Assembly: GCA_016866775.1 (NCBI GenBank)
Contig: VGLJ01000013.1
Coordinates: 1 to 64,000, forward strand
Length of the DNA: 64,000 bases
Reading direction: 5' to 3'
Source of the DNA: Candidatus Rokuibacteriota bacterium
Lineage (GTDB): Bacteria > Methylomirabilota > Methylomirabilia > Rokubacteriales > CSP1-6
Made by a program: the position numbers and the translations under genes. The number at the start of each line of letters is the position of its first letter. Positions within the stretch are counted from its first letter, which is position 1. Shown here piece after piece: positions 18,839 to 27,164 of the stretch. Below the pieces are notes generated by a model, which searched no databases, was not told the DNA's origin, and was given only the letters and a program-made list of their open reading frames with translations.

Positions 18839-19306
18839 TCAGTGCCACCGGCCGGGACCGTGACTCCGCACGAACTGCGTGACGACGCGCCGCTGCTCGG
18901 GCGTGAGCGTGTCGTGGATCTCCAGGATCGCCTGCGTCACGGCGGCGTGGATCGTCTCGTGCCGCTGGTGCATCTTCGCGTGCAGCGCCTCGACCTGCGC
19001 GGGGTCGATCCGATCGGCCTCGAAGAGCGCGAGCACCTCCTCGCGATGCGCCCGCCGGTCCGGCTGGTGCGCCTCGAAGGCGGCGAAGGCGCGGCCGCGC
19101 GAGGCGTGGATCGCCGCGCGCTGTTCCGGCGTGACCTTCGCCTGGTCGAGCGCCTCGTCGAGGGCCGCCGACACCACGCGCTTCATCATCCTGCCGTGCA
19201 TGCCGTGCCCGCCGGGGCCCTGGGCCCACGCGGCGAGCGCCGCGGCACCGGTCGCCACCGCCACCACCGGGATCGCCACCAGTCCGAGCACCGTCCGTCG
19301 CTTCAT
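18839..19306 (-). CDS. Spy/CpxP-like periplasmic LTxxQ protein
   Basis: A 155-residue exported protein. It has a signal peptide (MKRRTVLGLVAIPVVAVATG, cleaved after AAWA), a Met/His-rich segment (GGHGMHGRMMKR) that could bind metal, and helical LTxxQ-type motifs (VTPEQRAAIHASR and LTPEQRRVVTQF). Spy and CpxP proteins are periplasmic chaperones or sensors that dampen a two-component kinase. ATG 19306 has GAGGAGG upstream and is preferred over a much longer frame. It is first in the operon with the regulator and kinase, 21 bp before the regulator start. Confidence 0.82.
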   Translation of the reverse strand: MKRRTVLGLVAIPVVAVATGAAALAAWAQGPGGHGMHGRMMKRVVSAALDEALDQAKVTPEQRAAIHASRGRAFAAFEAHQPDRRAHREEVLALFEADRIDPAQVEALHAKMHQRHETIHAAVTQAILEIHDTLTPEQRRVVTQFVRSHGPGRWH

Positions 19307-19409
19307 GTCGTCCTCCTCGCGCGATGTCGTCGGACGCGTCACGCGTCCCGCACGGGCTCGACGATGCGGCGGCGTCGTGAAGCTGGTGTGTGCGGAATGC
19401 AAAGAGTTG

Positions 19410-20342
19410 TTAGCGGGGACGGAGATGGACGACGTGACCGTCGGGATCGCGCACGAGCGACGGCTTCTCGCCCGAGGGGACGACACCGATGATGCGCCAG
19501 GCGGCGAGATCGTTCATGCGCAGATCGCTCGGCATCGGGCGCCCGGTGCGCGGCTCGAGGTACTCGAGGAGCTCCACGGCGATGCCGGCCGGTGCCGCCA
19601 GCGTCGTGATGCGCAGGCGCGCCCCGGGGACGTCGTTGAGCGCTTCCTGCTCGGGGCCGTGGTTGAGGCTCTCGCCCTTGAGGCGCATGCCGAGCCCGTC
19701 GCGATAGAAGCGCAGGCTCTGCCCGGTGTCGGCGACGGTGATGGCGGTGTGGTCGATCCCGAGGAAGAGCCGATGCGTCCGGGCCCAGCGCGGGTCGCCC
19801 TTGTCCGGCGGGAAGTCGAGGATCTCGAGCGGATGCCCGTCGGGGTCACGGAAGTAGTACGCGTGGATCCCGCCGGCGTTCGGATTCCACTCCGGCAGCC
19901 GCTGCGGCGACGCGGAGATGCCGGGCACCTGGTGACGCAGGAGCAGGTCGTGCGCCTTCTCCATGTCGCTCACGATGATCGCGATGTGCTGGAACCAGCG
20001 GTCGTTGCTCCGCGAGTCCTTCGGGACCGGGCGCCCGCGCGCGCCGAACGCGATGAGCTCGATGCGCTCGTCGCCCAGCTTCAGCGTCGCCACCTTCGCC
20101 CGCCCGTCGCGCAGCCCGAAGAACGCGTTCCACTCCGGGCCGTTGAGGGTCTTCTCCGCGATCTTCTCGAAGGTCAGCACGCGCGTGTAGAAGGCGACCG
20201 CACGCTCGAGGTCGGAGACCGTGAGCCCGATCGCGTCGACCGCCTCGACGCGTGCCGCCGTCACGGCGGGCGCGGGCGTTTCGTGAAGCCACAACACCGC
20301 GGGCAGGACGAGCGCCGCGAAGGTCAGAGCGAGGCGGAGCAT
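19410..20342 (-). CDS. Exported protein with two VOC (glyoxalase-like) domains
   Basis: A 310-residue protein. It has an N-terminal signal or anchor (LRLALTFAALVLPAVLWL) followed by two vicinal-oxygen-chelate modules: AIGLTVSDLERAVAFYTRVL (about residue 37) and GIDHTAITVADTGQSLRFYR (about residue 190). Each module ends in a PDGH/LEILDF-type metal-ligand strand. Tandem VOC domains form one metal site and catalyse lyase, isomerase or dioxygenase chemistry. Export is unusual for this fold. ATG 20342 is chosen because the hydrophobic segment follows at once. It is divergent from the CDF remnant. Confidence 0.78.
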   Translation of the reverse strand: MLRLALTFAALVLPAVLWLHETPAPAVTAARVEAVDAIGLTVSDLERAVAFYTRVLTFEKIAEKTLNGPEWNAFFGLRDGRAKVATLKLGDERIELIAFGARGRPVPKDSRSNDRWFQHIAIIVSDMEKAHDLLLRHQVPGISASPQRLPEWNPNAGGIHAYYFRDPDGHPLEILDFPPDKGDPRWARTHRLFLGIDHTAITVADTGQSLRFYRDGLGMRLKGESLNHGPEQEALNDVPGARLRITTLAAPAGIAVELLEYLEPRTGRPMPSDLRMNDLAAWRIIGVVPSGEKPSLVRDPDGHVVHLRPR

Positions 20343-20373
20343 CCCGGGGATCCTATGCCATAATCCCGCCGCC

Positions 20374-20901
20374 GTGACGGCCGAGTCTCCGTCTGCGCGC
20401 GCCGACGAGAAGGAGCGCTCGGTTCTCGTGGGTGTCGTCACCAGCTCCGTCGGCCTTCCCTTCGGCATCCTCGCGGTCGTGCTCGCCAACTCCGTCGCCC
20501 TGCTCGCGGACCTCCTGCGTGCCGCCGCGGCGCTGGTGGCCGTCGTCCTCTCGTGGCTGACGCTGCGGGCCGTGCGCCGCGCACGACCCGACGCCTTCAA
20601 CTACGGCCTCGGCAAGCTCGAGAGCTCGGTGCACGATCTCCTCGATCGCGCGCTCGAGGAATCGCGCCAGCTGCTCATCGTCCGCGTGCTCGCGCAGCAC
20701 TTCGACGCGTACGAGCACGTGCGCGAGGTGCGCTCGCGGCGCTCCGGCGCGCGCATCTACATCGAGATCTTCCTGGGCTTCGACGCGAGCCGCACGCTCG
20801 GCGGGGTGCAGCGCGCGGTCGACGCGATGCGGGCCGACCTCGAGGCGCTCATCGCCGGCAGCAGCGTGGTGATCGTTCCGGCCGCGGTGCGACCCGCGTG
20901 A
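20374..20901 (+). pseudogene. Cation diffusion facilitator with internal deletion
   Basis: A 175-residue remnant of a CDF metal-efflux protein. The N-terminus has TM1-TM2 with the metal-site Asp (VALLADLLRAAAALVAVVL) and the conserved loop FNYGLGKLES. The next residues (VHDLLDRALEESRQLLIVRV) belong to the C-terminal cytoplasmic domain, which ends normally (IYIEIFLGFDASRTLG). TM3-TM6 and the second half of the metal site are missing, yet the frame is intact, so the join is an in-frame deletion. It cannot transport as it stands. The start is GTG 20374, and the stop overlaps the patatin start (GTGA). Confidence 0.7.
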
Positions 20902-21305
20902 GCACGCCGCGCGTGGCCGTGGTGATCGGGAGCGGCGGGCTGAAGTGTCTGGCGGCGATCGCGCTGTTCGAGTTCCTGGAGAAGCAGGGCATCACGCCGG
21001 CACTGCTGGTGGGCGCCAGCGGCGGCGGCACGCTCGCCGCGGCCGCGGGCATCGGGCTCGATGCCGCGCGGATGCAGGATCTGGCGAAGGAGATGGTGAA
21101 CCCGCGGCTGTTCCGGCGCTTCGACTGGCGCGCGGTGCTGGGTGCGCTCGGCGTCCCGTTCTTCCGCTTCGAGCAGACGTCGGGGCTGGTGAGGCCCGGG
21201 CCGATCCGCGCCGTGTTCCGCCGGATCTTCGGCGATCGACGGCTCGAAGAGCTGCCGATCCGGACGGTGCTGCTCGCCACCGACCTCACGACCTTCGAGC
21301 CCCAT
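20898..21305 (+). pseudogene. Patatin-like phospholipase, C-terminus lost
   Basis: From GTG 20898 the product has the patatin oxyanion loop GSGGLKCLAAIALF and the nucleophile elbow GASGGG (GxSxG). It continues normally to LATDLTTFEP (about residue 135). After about 21300 the frame becomes meaningless and the DNA reads instead as a membrane-domain gene on the other strand. The catalytic Asp (DG motif) is absent, so the lipase should be inactive. Together with the neighbouring fragment this marks a deletion or mis-join between two convergent genes. Confidence 0.65.
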
Positions 21306-21641
21306 CACGCCGCCGCACAGGCGCACCGCGCTCGCGACGATGGTCTGGAACACACGCTCGCGCGCCGCGAACGAGGGCCAGAGCGCGAACGAGAGGAGCG
21401 CGGCGATGCCGCCGTCGAGGGCCGCGTCCACGAACACGCTGCGGATCCCGGCGGTCTTCCGGTCGGCGGCCCTGCGGGACAGCGCGCGCCCGAGCGGTGC
21501 CCAGCCGACGACGAGCGCGGACAGGCCGAGCCAGACCACCGTATCGCCGGAGCGCGCCGTGAGCATGATCGCGAGCACGAAGAGGTAGCTCCCGACCCGG
21601 CCATAAAAGTTCAGACGGACGAGCGGATGCTCACGCGGCAT
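21306..21641 (-). pseudogene. MASE2-like membrane sensor fragment
   Basis: From ATG 21641 the frame encodes about 112 residues with four hydrophobic stretches (VGSYLFVLAIMLTA, WLGLSALVVGWAPL, GGIAALLSFALW, TIVASAVRL). The segment RALSRRAADRKTAGIRSVFVDAALDG resembles MASE2, the membrane sensor of some diguanylate and adenylate cyclases. No cyclase domain follows: near 21305 the sequence becomes the antisense of the patatin gene. It is the N-terminal remnant of a signalling protein. Confidence 0.5.
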
Positions 21642-21654
21642 GCGACGGAAACGT

Positions 21655-21837
21655 CTAGTCGCCCATGATCTCGCAGATGCCGACCACTTCGTTGTAATAC
21701 CCGTCGCACGACGCCGCCTCCGGCGCGACCGGCGCCTGGAAGTCCGCGTCACTGCGCACGTTCGCGACGGCATGCGTTCCGGCGCCCGCGGCGACGAGCG
21801 CGACCAGGCTGAGCGCTGCAGCGATCTTCGACTTCAT
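21655..21837 (-). CDS. Small secreted two-Cys protein, family member 1
   Basis: A 60-residue protein with a signal peptide (MKSKIAAALSLVALVAAGAG) and a short mature part ending CDGYYNEVVGICEIMGD. The C-terminal motif C-x-G-x-Y-N-x3-G-x-C-x3-GD recurs almost exactly in the lipoprotein at 40583-40768 and in weaker form at 62614. The two Cys probably form a disulfide in the envelope. ATG 21837 is preceded by a GGGGAGGAAC ribosome-binding site. No named family is known to me. Confidence 0.65.
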   Translation of the reverse strand: MKSKIAAALSLVALVAAGAGTHAVANVRSDADFQAPVAPEAASCDGYYNEVVGICEIMGD

Positions 21838-21895
21838 GCTGTTCCTCCCCTTGGAATGGTGAACTGGCCCAGGGGAGTGCAAGAGCGGGACCGAC

Positions 21896-22891
21896 CTACG
21901 GCGCGCAGGCCCGCAGGGCGGCGAGGACGCGCGCCTTCGCGTCGGAGCCGCCGCCGCGCGGGCTGACGATCGGCAACGTGATGCCGGAGGCGCGGTACCG
22001 CTCGATCTTCCCGCGACATTCGGCCGGCGTGCCCGCGAGCGTGACCGCGTCGATGAGCTCGGCGGGCACGAGGCGCGCGGCCTGGTCGCGGTCGCCACGG
22101 CCCCACGCGGCCTTGACCTGCGCGACGGCATCGGCAAACCCCGCCTCCGCGAGCAGGCGGTTGTAGCGCGGAAAGAACCCGACGTAGAACGCCAGCCCGG
22201 GTCTGAGACGCTCGCGTGCCTCGGCACCGTCGTCCGCCACCTGGCAGGGCAGCAGCGACGCGATCTCGACGTCCTCGGGCCGCCGGTTCGCGCGCCGCGC
22301 GCCGATGGCGACGTTGTGGGCCGCGCGACGTCCGGCCTCCAGCGTCGGGTACGTCAGGATCACGCCCTGCGCGAGCTCGCCGGCGACCTGCAGCATCGTC
22401 GGAAACAACGCCGCGAGATAGATCGGGATCTCGCGACGGGCCGGTGCGAACCAGAGGTCGAAGCGCTCGATCTGGATGACCTCGCCCTTGTGCGACACGA
22501 CGCCGTCGCGGAGCAGCGCGCGGACGATTGCGACAGTGTCGCGCACGCGCGGGATGGCGCGGCCGAACGCGAGCCCGTGCTCGCCTTCGACCTGCACGCG
22601 GTGGCTCGAGCCGAGGCCGAGGATGAAGCGTCCGGCCGAGAGCTGGTCGACCGTGGCCGCCGCCATCGCGATGGTCGGCGCGCTGCGAACGAACACGCTC
22701 GAGATGCTGGTCCCGAGCCGGATGCGCGTCGTGACCGCCGCGCACGCGCTGAGGACCGCGAAGTGATCGCCGGCGTGGCCTTCGGCCATCCACGCGGACT
22801 CGTACCCGAGCTCCTCGGCGAGCCGGACGCACTCGACGATCTCGGTCGGGGTGAGTCCGGTGTTGCTGAAGGCCACGCCGATGCGTCTCAT
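21896..22891 (-). CDS. LLM class F420/FMN-dependent oxidoreductase
   Basis: A 331-residue luciferase-like enzyme. The N-terminal strand (RRIGVAFSNTGLTPTEIVEC) is followed by AEELGYESAWMAEGHAGDHF, RIRLGTSISSVFVRSAP, QLSAGRFILGLGSS for cofactor phosphate binding, and the C-terminal GTPAECRGKIERYRASGI. This pattern is typical of F420-dependent methylene-H4MPT-reductase-like enzymes. ATG 22891 overlaps the UbiD stop at 22888 by 4 bp, so it is translated with UbiD and the SDR gene. It probably serves the same catabolic route for an aromatic or unsaturated acid. Confidence 0.85.
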   Translation of the reverse strand: MRRIGVAFSNTGLTPTEIVECVRLAEELGYESAWMAEGHAGDHFAVLSACAAVTTRIRLGTSISSVFVRSAPTIAMAAATVDQLSAGRFILGLGSSHRVQVEGEHGLAFGRAIPRVRDTVAIVRALLRDGVVSHKGEVIQIERFDLWFAPARREIPIYLAALFPTMLQVAGELAQGVILTYPTLEAGRRAAHNVAIGARRANRRPEDVEIASLLPCQVADDGAEARERLRPGLAFYVGFFPRYNRLLAEAGFADAVAQVKAAWGRGDRDQAARLVPAELIDAVTLAGTPAECRGKIERYRASGITLPIVSPRGGGSDAKARVLAALRACAP

Positions 22892-24261
22892 CCGCCGAGG
22901 CGGTCGACGAGCGCGCGCGCCCAGGCCATGCGGTCGGGCGACATGACGAGCTTTTCGGCGAAGGGCTGACCGAACGGGCGCGTCGCGTCGATCCCCAGCT
23001 TCGCGGTGACCCCGCGCTCGTCGGCGCTCGGGTCCAGCATCGCGCCGAGGCTGCCGGCGATGACGACGAGGTCGCGGTCGGCCTGCATGCGCGTCGCGAC
23101 CGCCCACATCACCTCGGACTCGTCGAAGACGTCGATGTCGTCGTCCACGACCACCACGAGCTTCAGGTAGTGGTCGACGCCGAGGACGATCGGGATCACG
23201 TGCTTGGCTTCGCCGGGCCGGCCCTGCGTGATCGAGACGTAGGCGGTGAACGAGGACGTGCCGGACAGCGGCACGTGGACGCCGGTGACGTTCGGGATGA
23301 CGCGCGACACCGCGTTGGTGATCTCCGCCTCGCGGATGAGCCCGAGCGTGGTGATGTGGTCGCCGGCGCGGCCGGACCCGATCGACTGGAACCACGGGCG
23401 CTCGCGCATGGCGATGGCGCGCGCCTCGAACACGTGCTGCGTGCTGCGTCGCGAGAAGTAGCCGGTGAACTCGCCGAACGGCCCTTCGGGCTCGCGCACG
23501 CCGGGCAGGATCTCGCCTTCGATGACGATCTCCGCGGTCGCGGGCACGTGGACGTCGGACGTCAGGCACGGCGCGATCTGGAACGGCTCGCCGAACAGGC
23601 CGCCGATGACGTCGAACTTGCCGACGTCCGCGGGCGGATACGCCAGCGAGCCCATCGACACGAGCGGGTGCACGCCGAGCACGACCGCGCACGGCAGCGG
23701 CTGGCCCCTGGCCTCGGCGCGCCGCTGGTACTCGAACATCCGCCGGCGTGAGTGGAGGCTCACGCCCATCTTCGTCCGGCCCTTCACCTGGAAGCGGTGG
23801 TAGCCCTCGGTCTCGACGCCGGTGTCGGGATCGCGCGCGACCAGCAACCCGGCCGTCAGATAGCGCCCGGCGTCACCCGGAAAATATTCGGGGATCGGCA
23901 GCGCGGCGAGGTCCACGTCGGCGCCGCGCAGCACGCGGGCGCGGAACGGCGGATCGGCGACGATCACCGGCTTCACGTAGTCCTTGATCCGCCGCGCGTA
24001 CTCGTTGGCGAGCCCGCGCTCGGTCGTGTCGAGCGCGAACCCGAGCGAGCGGCGGCTGGCGACGACGTTGGCGATGATCGGAATGTCGGAGCCGGTCACG
24101 TTCTCGAAGAGCAGGATCGGAGAGCGCCGCCGGCGCTCGTACTCCAGCACGAGCGCCATCACGTCGTGCTCGAGCGACACGGCGTCCGGCACGCGCACGA
24201 CCTCCCGCGGGTAGGCCGCCTCGTAGGCGGCGACGAAGTGGCGCAGGCTCTGACGGTCCAT
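22888..24261 (-). CDS. UbiD family decarboxylase
   Basis: A 457-residue UbiD-type enzyme that (de)carboxylates aromatic or alpha,beta-unsaturated acids using prenylated FMN made by a UbiX partner. Visible landmarks are LLFENVTGSDIPIIANV, the catalytic region around LPGVREPEGPFGEFTGYF with the Arg-Glu-Glu residues, and KLVVVVDDDIDVFDE. No ubiX gene is in the window. The start is ATG 24261, overlapping the SDR stop by ATGA. The gene order SDR, UbiD, luciferase-like enzyme suggests a catabolic operon rather than ubiquinone synthesis. Confidence 0.88.
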   Translation of the reverse strand: MDRQSLRHFVAAYEAAYPREVVRVPDAVSLEHDVMALVLEYERRRRSPILLFENVTGSDIPIIANVVASRRSLGFALDTTERGLANEYARRIKDYVKPVIVADPPFRARVLRGADVDLAALPIPEYFPGDAGRYLTAGLLVARDPDTGVETEGYHRFQVKGRTKMGVSLHSRRRMFEYQRRAEARGQPLPCAVVLGVHPLVSMGSLAYPPADVGKFDVIGGLFGEPFQIAPCLTSDVHVPATAEIVIEGEILPGVREPEGPFGEFTGYFSRRSTQHVFEARAIAMRERPWFQSIGSGRAGDHITTLGLIREAEITNAVSRVIPNVTGVHVPLSGTSSFTAYVSITQGRPGEAKHVIPIVLGVDHYLKLVVVVDDDIDVFDESEVMWAVATRMQADRDLVVIAGSLGAMLDPSADERGVTAKLGIDATRPFGQPFAEKLVMSPDRMAWARALVDRLGG

Positions 24262-25160
24262 CACGGCGCCGCGGCCGGTGGAGGCCACGGAATGCCGAGT
24301 CTGTCCAGGCGACGCAGCCGATCCTGACCGAGCTGATCGTCCCACACCTCGGCGAGCGCATCCGGCGTCCAGCCGTCGGCGCGCGTCGCGGTTCGGAGCG
24401 GGGCCGGCTGCGACCACACCGCCACCTGGTTGCCGCGGACGTGCACGATCTGTCCCGTGATGTGCGCGGCCCTGTCGCTCACCAGGAACGCGGCGACGGG
24501 CGCGACGCCCTCCGGCGGCGCGAGGATCTGGCCGCGCCGCTGCTCGGGCACCCGCTCGGTCATGCGGGTGAGCGCCTCGGGCGAGATCACGTTGGCGCGC
24601 ACGCCGTACTTCGCCATCGCCAGCGCCGTCGAGCGCATGAGCCCGACGATGCCTTCTTTCGCCGCCGAGTAGTTCGGTTGCCCCGGGCTGCCCTCGAGGC
24701 CGGCGGTCGACGTGAACCCGATGAGACAGCCGCGACGCTTCTCGCGCATGTGACGCGTGGCCGGCCGCCAGACCGTGAAGTGCCCCTTGAGGTGCACCTG
24801 GACGACGGCGTCCCACTCCTCTTCGCTCATGTTGAAGATCATCCGCTCGCGAAGGATGCCGGCGCAGCAGACGACCCCGTGAAGATCGCCGAACTTCGTG
24901 AGCGCCAAGTCGACGACCGCTTCGCCGCCCGCCATGGTCGCGATGCTCTCGGCGAAGGCGACCGCGCGGCCGCCGCGCGACTCGATCTCCTTGACGACGG
25001 CGTTCGCGGGCTCGCTCGACGGATGTCGCCCGTCGACGCTCACCCCGTAGTCGCTGACCACCACGCTCGCGCCGGCGGCGGCGCACCCGAGCGAGACGGC
25101 GCGGCCGATTCCCGTCCCGCCGCCCGTGACCACGACGACCTTTCCGTCGAGCAATCCCAT
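24261..25160 (-). CDS. SDR family dehydrogenase ((3R)-hydroxyacyl-CoA type)
   Basis: A 299-residue short-chain dehydrogenase. The NAD(P) motif TGGGTGIG is at about residues 12-19, then VVCCAGIL, the catalytic Ser in GFTSTAG and the Tyr/Lys pair in YSAAKEG. The insertion SDYGVSVDGRHPSSEPANAVVKEI is typical of the dehydrogenase unit of multifunctional beta-oxidation enzymes. The C-terminal 60 residues extend past the usual SDR end. ATG 25160 with GGAGG upstream is preferred over a TTG at 25175. It is first in the operon with UbiD. Confidence 0.87.
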   Translation of the reverse strand: MGLLDGKVVVVTGGGTGIGRAVSLGCAAAGASVVVSDYGVSVDGRHPSSEPANAVVKEIESRGGRAVAFAESIATMAGGEAVVDLALTKFGDLHGVVCCAGILRERMIFNMSEEEWDAVVQVHLKGHFTVWRPATRHMREKRRGCLIGFTSTAGLEGSPGQPNYSAAKEGIVGLMRSTALAMAKYGVRANVISPEALTRMTERVPEQRRGQILAPPEGVAPVAAFLVSDRAAHITGQIVHVRGNQVAVWSQPAPLRTATRADGWTPDALAEVWDDQLGQDRLRRLDRLGIPWPPPAAAP

Positions 25161-25191
25161 GGTCCGCTCCTCCAAAGCCTGTGGACACCCC

Positions 25192-26088
25192 TCAGATCAC
25201 GTTCGCCACGAGCTTGTCGTACGTCGCGTCCGGGGCGATCAGATCCCACTCGACCATGAACCGGCGCGCCCGCTCGAATTCCTCCTCCGCGTACGGCGCC
25301 GGATCGACGTAGCGCAGCCGGGGCAGATAGAAGTCGTCGGCCGTGAGCTGGCGGCGATACTGCTCGGGGATCTCGTCGAGCAGGTGATGGACGTGCCGCT
25401 TCGTGTCGGCGTTGATGCGCGTGACCGCGCCGCGGAGCGCGCGCATGATCTGCTCCAGCGTCGCGCGGTCGAGGTCCGGCGAGATGTTCTCGACGCCGAG
25501 GTAGTGCGTCTCGACGATCTTCTTGTACCCGGTCTTCTCGGCGAGCGTGATCCACGGCTCCATGAGCGTGGCGGCATCCACGTCGCCGCGCTCGAGCGCT
25601 TCCCAGCGCTGCTGCGTGGGGCCGACGTGGAACGCGCGGATCTCGTCCTTCGAGAGGAAGCCGTGGAGCATGGCGATGGTCGCGTAGTGCGAGCCCTGGT
25701 GGAACTGCACGCCGACCGTCTTGCCCGCGAGCTGGATCGGCGCGTTCACCGGTGACTCCGGACGGACGTAGATGCCCTGGCACACCATCGCGGGACGGCG
25801 GAACGCGATCGGAGCGCCGCGCTTGCTGTCGCCGGCGCGGCGGATCTGACCCCACTCGCAGCCGCGGAAGACGTCGCACGCGTTCTGCTCGAAGTAGTTC
25901 TGGTAGTTGAACGCGCTGACGAGCCGCGGATCGACGAGGCGCGGGTCGCCCGGCGGAAACGGCGGCGGCGGCGGCGGCGTGACGATCTCGACGTCGAGCC
26001 CTTCCGCCGCGAACAGGCCTTCGGCCTTCGCGACGTACCAGTGCAGGGCCAGGACCGCGGCGACGCTCTCGACCTTGATGGACTTCAT
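25192..26088 (-). CDS. NMT1/SsuA-like substrate-binding-fold protein without signal peptide
   Basis: A 298-residue protein with the periplasmic-binding fold used by nitrate/sulfonate/thiamine-precursor ABC systems. It starts LALHWYVAKAEGLFAAEGL, then has GKTVGVQFHQGSHYATIAML and GDVDAATLMEPWITLAEKTG. It begins directly with the first beta strand and has no signal peptide or lipobox, so it is probably cytoplasmic. It may be an enzyme or a ligand-binding regulator rather than a transport component. A proline run (six Pro near residue 40) comes from a CCG repeat. The start is ATG 26088. Confidence 0.72.
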   Translation of the reverse strand: MKSIKVESVAAVLALHWYVAKAEGLFAAEGLDVEIVTPPPPPPFPPGDPRLVDPRLVSAFNYQNYFEQNACDVFRGCEWGQIRRAGDSKRGAPIAFRRPAMVCQGIYVRPESPVNAPIQLAGKTVGVQFHQGSHYATIAMLHGFLSKDEIRAFHVGPTQQRWEALERGDVDAATLMEPWITLAEKTGYKKIVETHYLGVENISPDLDRATLEQIMRALRGAVTRINADTKRHVHHLLDEIPEQYRRQLTADDFYLPRLRYVDPAPYAEEEFERARRFMVEWDLIAPDATYDKLVANVI

Positions 26089-26125
26089 GGATGCCTCCCG
26101 CGGCGGAGTGTACCCTACGCCTCGC

Positions 26126-27136
26126 GTGACTCGGCTCCCCCTCCGGCTGGGCGTGGTGTACGACTTCCGGAATCCGCCGGACTCCGGGATTCCGACGTCG
26201 CGGCTCTACGCCGAGATCCTCGACCAGGTCGCGTGGCTCGACACGCTCGGCCTCGACCTCGTCTGGTTCACCGAGCACCACTTCGTGGACGACGGCTACC
26301 TGCCGTCGTGGACGCCGGTGGCCGGCGCGATGGCGGCGCGCACGTCGCGCGTGCGCTTCTCGTCGGACATCTGCCTGCTGCCGTTCAGCCATCCGGTGCG
26401 CCTCGCCGAGGACCTCGCGGTCCTCGACAACCTCAGCGGCGGCCGCATCGAGATCGGCGTCGGCATGGGCTATGCGCCGCACGAGTTCCGCGGCTTCGGC
26501 ATCCCGTTGCCGCAGCGGCTGTCGCGGATGGAGGAAGGGCTGGAAGTCCTCACGCGCTGCTTCACGGGCGAGCGCTTCAGCTTCCACGGCACGCGCTACG
26601 CCTTCGACGACGTCGTGATCCGTCCGCGCTACGTGCAGGCGGGCGGTCCGCCGCTGTGGATCGCTGCGATGTCGGCGAGCGGCGCGGCGCGGGCGGCGCG
26701 CTTCGGCGCGCACCTCCTGCCGCAGGGTGAGCGCGCGCAGGTGCTCGATCCGTGGCGCGAGGCCTTGCGCGCCGCCGGCCGCTCTCCGGACGACCGTCGC
26801 GTCGGGATCATCCGCTCGTGCTTCGTCACCGACGATCCGGAGCGCGAGTGGCCCGCCGTGCGCGCGGCCGAGCGGTACCGCGGCGAGCTCTACAACCGGT
26901 TCTTCGCGGAGTCCGGCCAGGACCGTTCGTGGTACCGCGCGGGCTCGCGCATCCCGCAGACGTGGGTGGTGGGCGGCGTCGACCAGTGCGTCGCGGAGCT
27001 GTCGGCGTTCATCGCCGAGCACGGGATCACGGATCTCGTGACGTGGGCCGTGCCGCCGGGTTTGCGGCCGGAGCAGATGAACCGGAGCCTCGAGCGCTTC
27101 GCGCGTGAGGTCGCGCCCCGCCTGCGCGTAAAATGA
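26126..27136 (+). CDS. LLM class flavin-dependent oxidoreductase
   Basis: A 336-residue luciferase-like enzyme. Landmarks are LRLGVVYDFRNPPDSG, DTLGLDLVWFTEHHFVDDG with the conserved His pair, LLPFSHPVRLAEDLAVLDNL, SGGRIEIGVGMGY for cofactor phosphate, and GGVDQCVAELSAFI near the end. The start is placed at GTG 26126. Only 37 bp separate it from the divergent binding-protein gene, so they share a control region. It precedes the aminotransferase gene by 28 bp. Confidence 0.83.
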   Translation: MTRLPLRLGVVYDFRNPPDSGIPTSRLYAEILDQVAWLDTLGLDLVWFTEHHFVDDGYLPSWTPVAGAMAARTSRVRFSSDICLLPFSHPVRLAEDLAVLDNLSGGRIEIGVGMGYAPHEFRGFGIPLPQRLSRMEEGLEVLTRCFTGERFSFHGTRYAFDDVVIRPRYVQAGGPPLWIAAMSASGAARAARFGAHLLPQGERAQVLDPWREALRAAGRSPDDRRVGIIRSCFVTDDPEREWPAVRAAERYRGELYNRFFAESGQDRSWYRAGSRIPQTWVVGGVDQCVAELSAFIAEHGITDLVTWAVPPGLRPEQMNRSLERFAREVAPRLRVK

Positions 27137-27164
27137 GGCGTTCGATCCGTCGACGAGGTGGCCG

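Noticed and set aside
25957..25985. CCG/GGC trinucleotide run
   Set aside because: It encodes a proline stretch within the binding-fold protein. It may vary in length, but there is nothing else to support a regulatory role.
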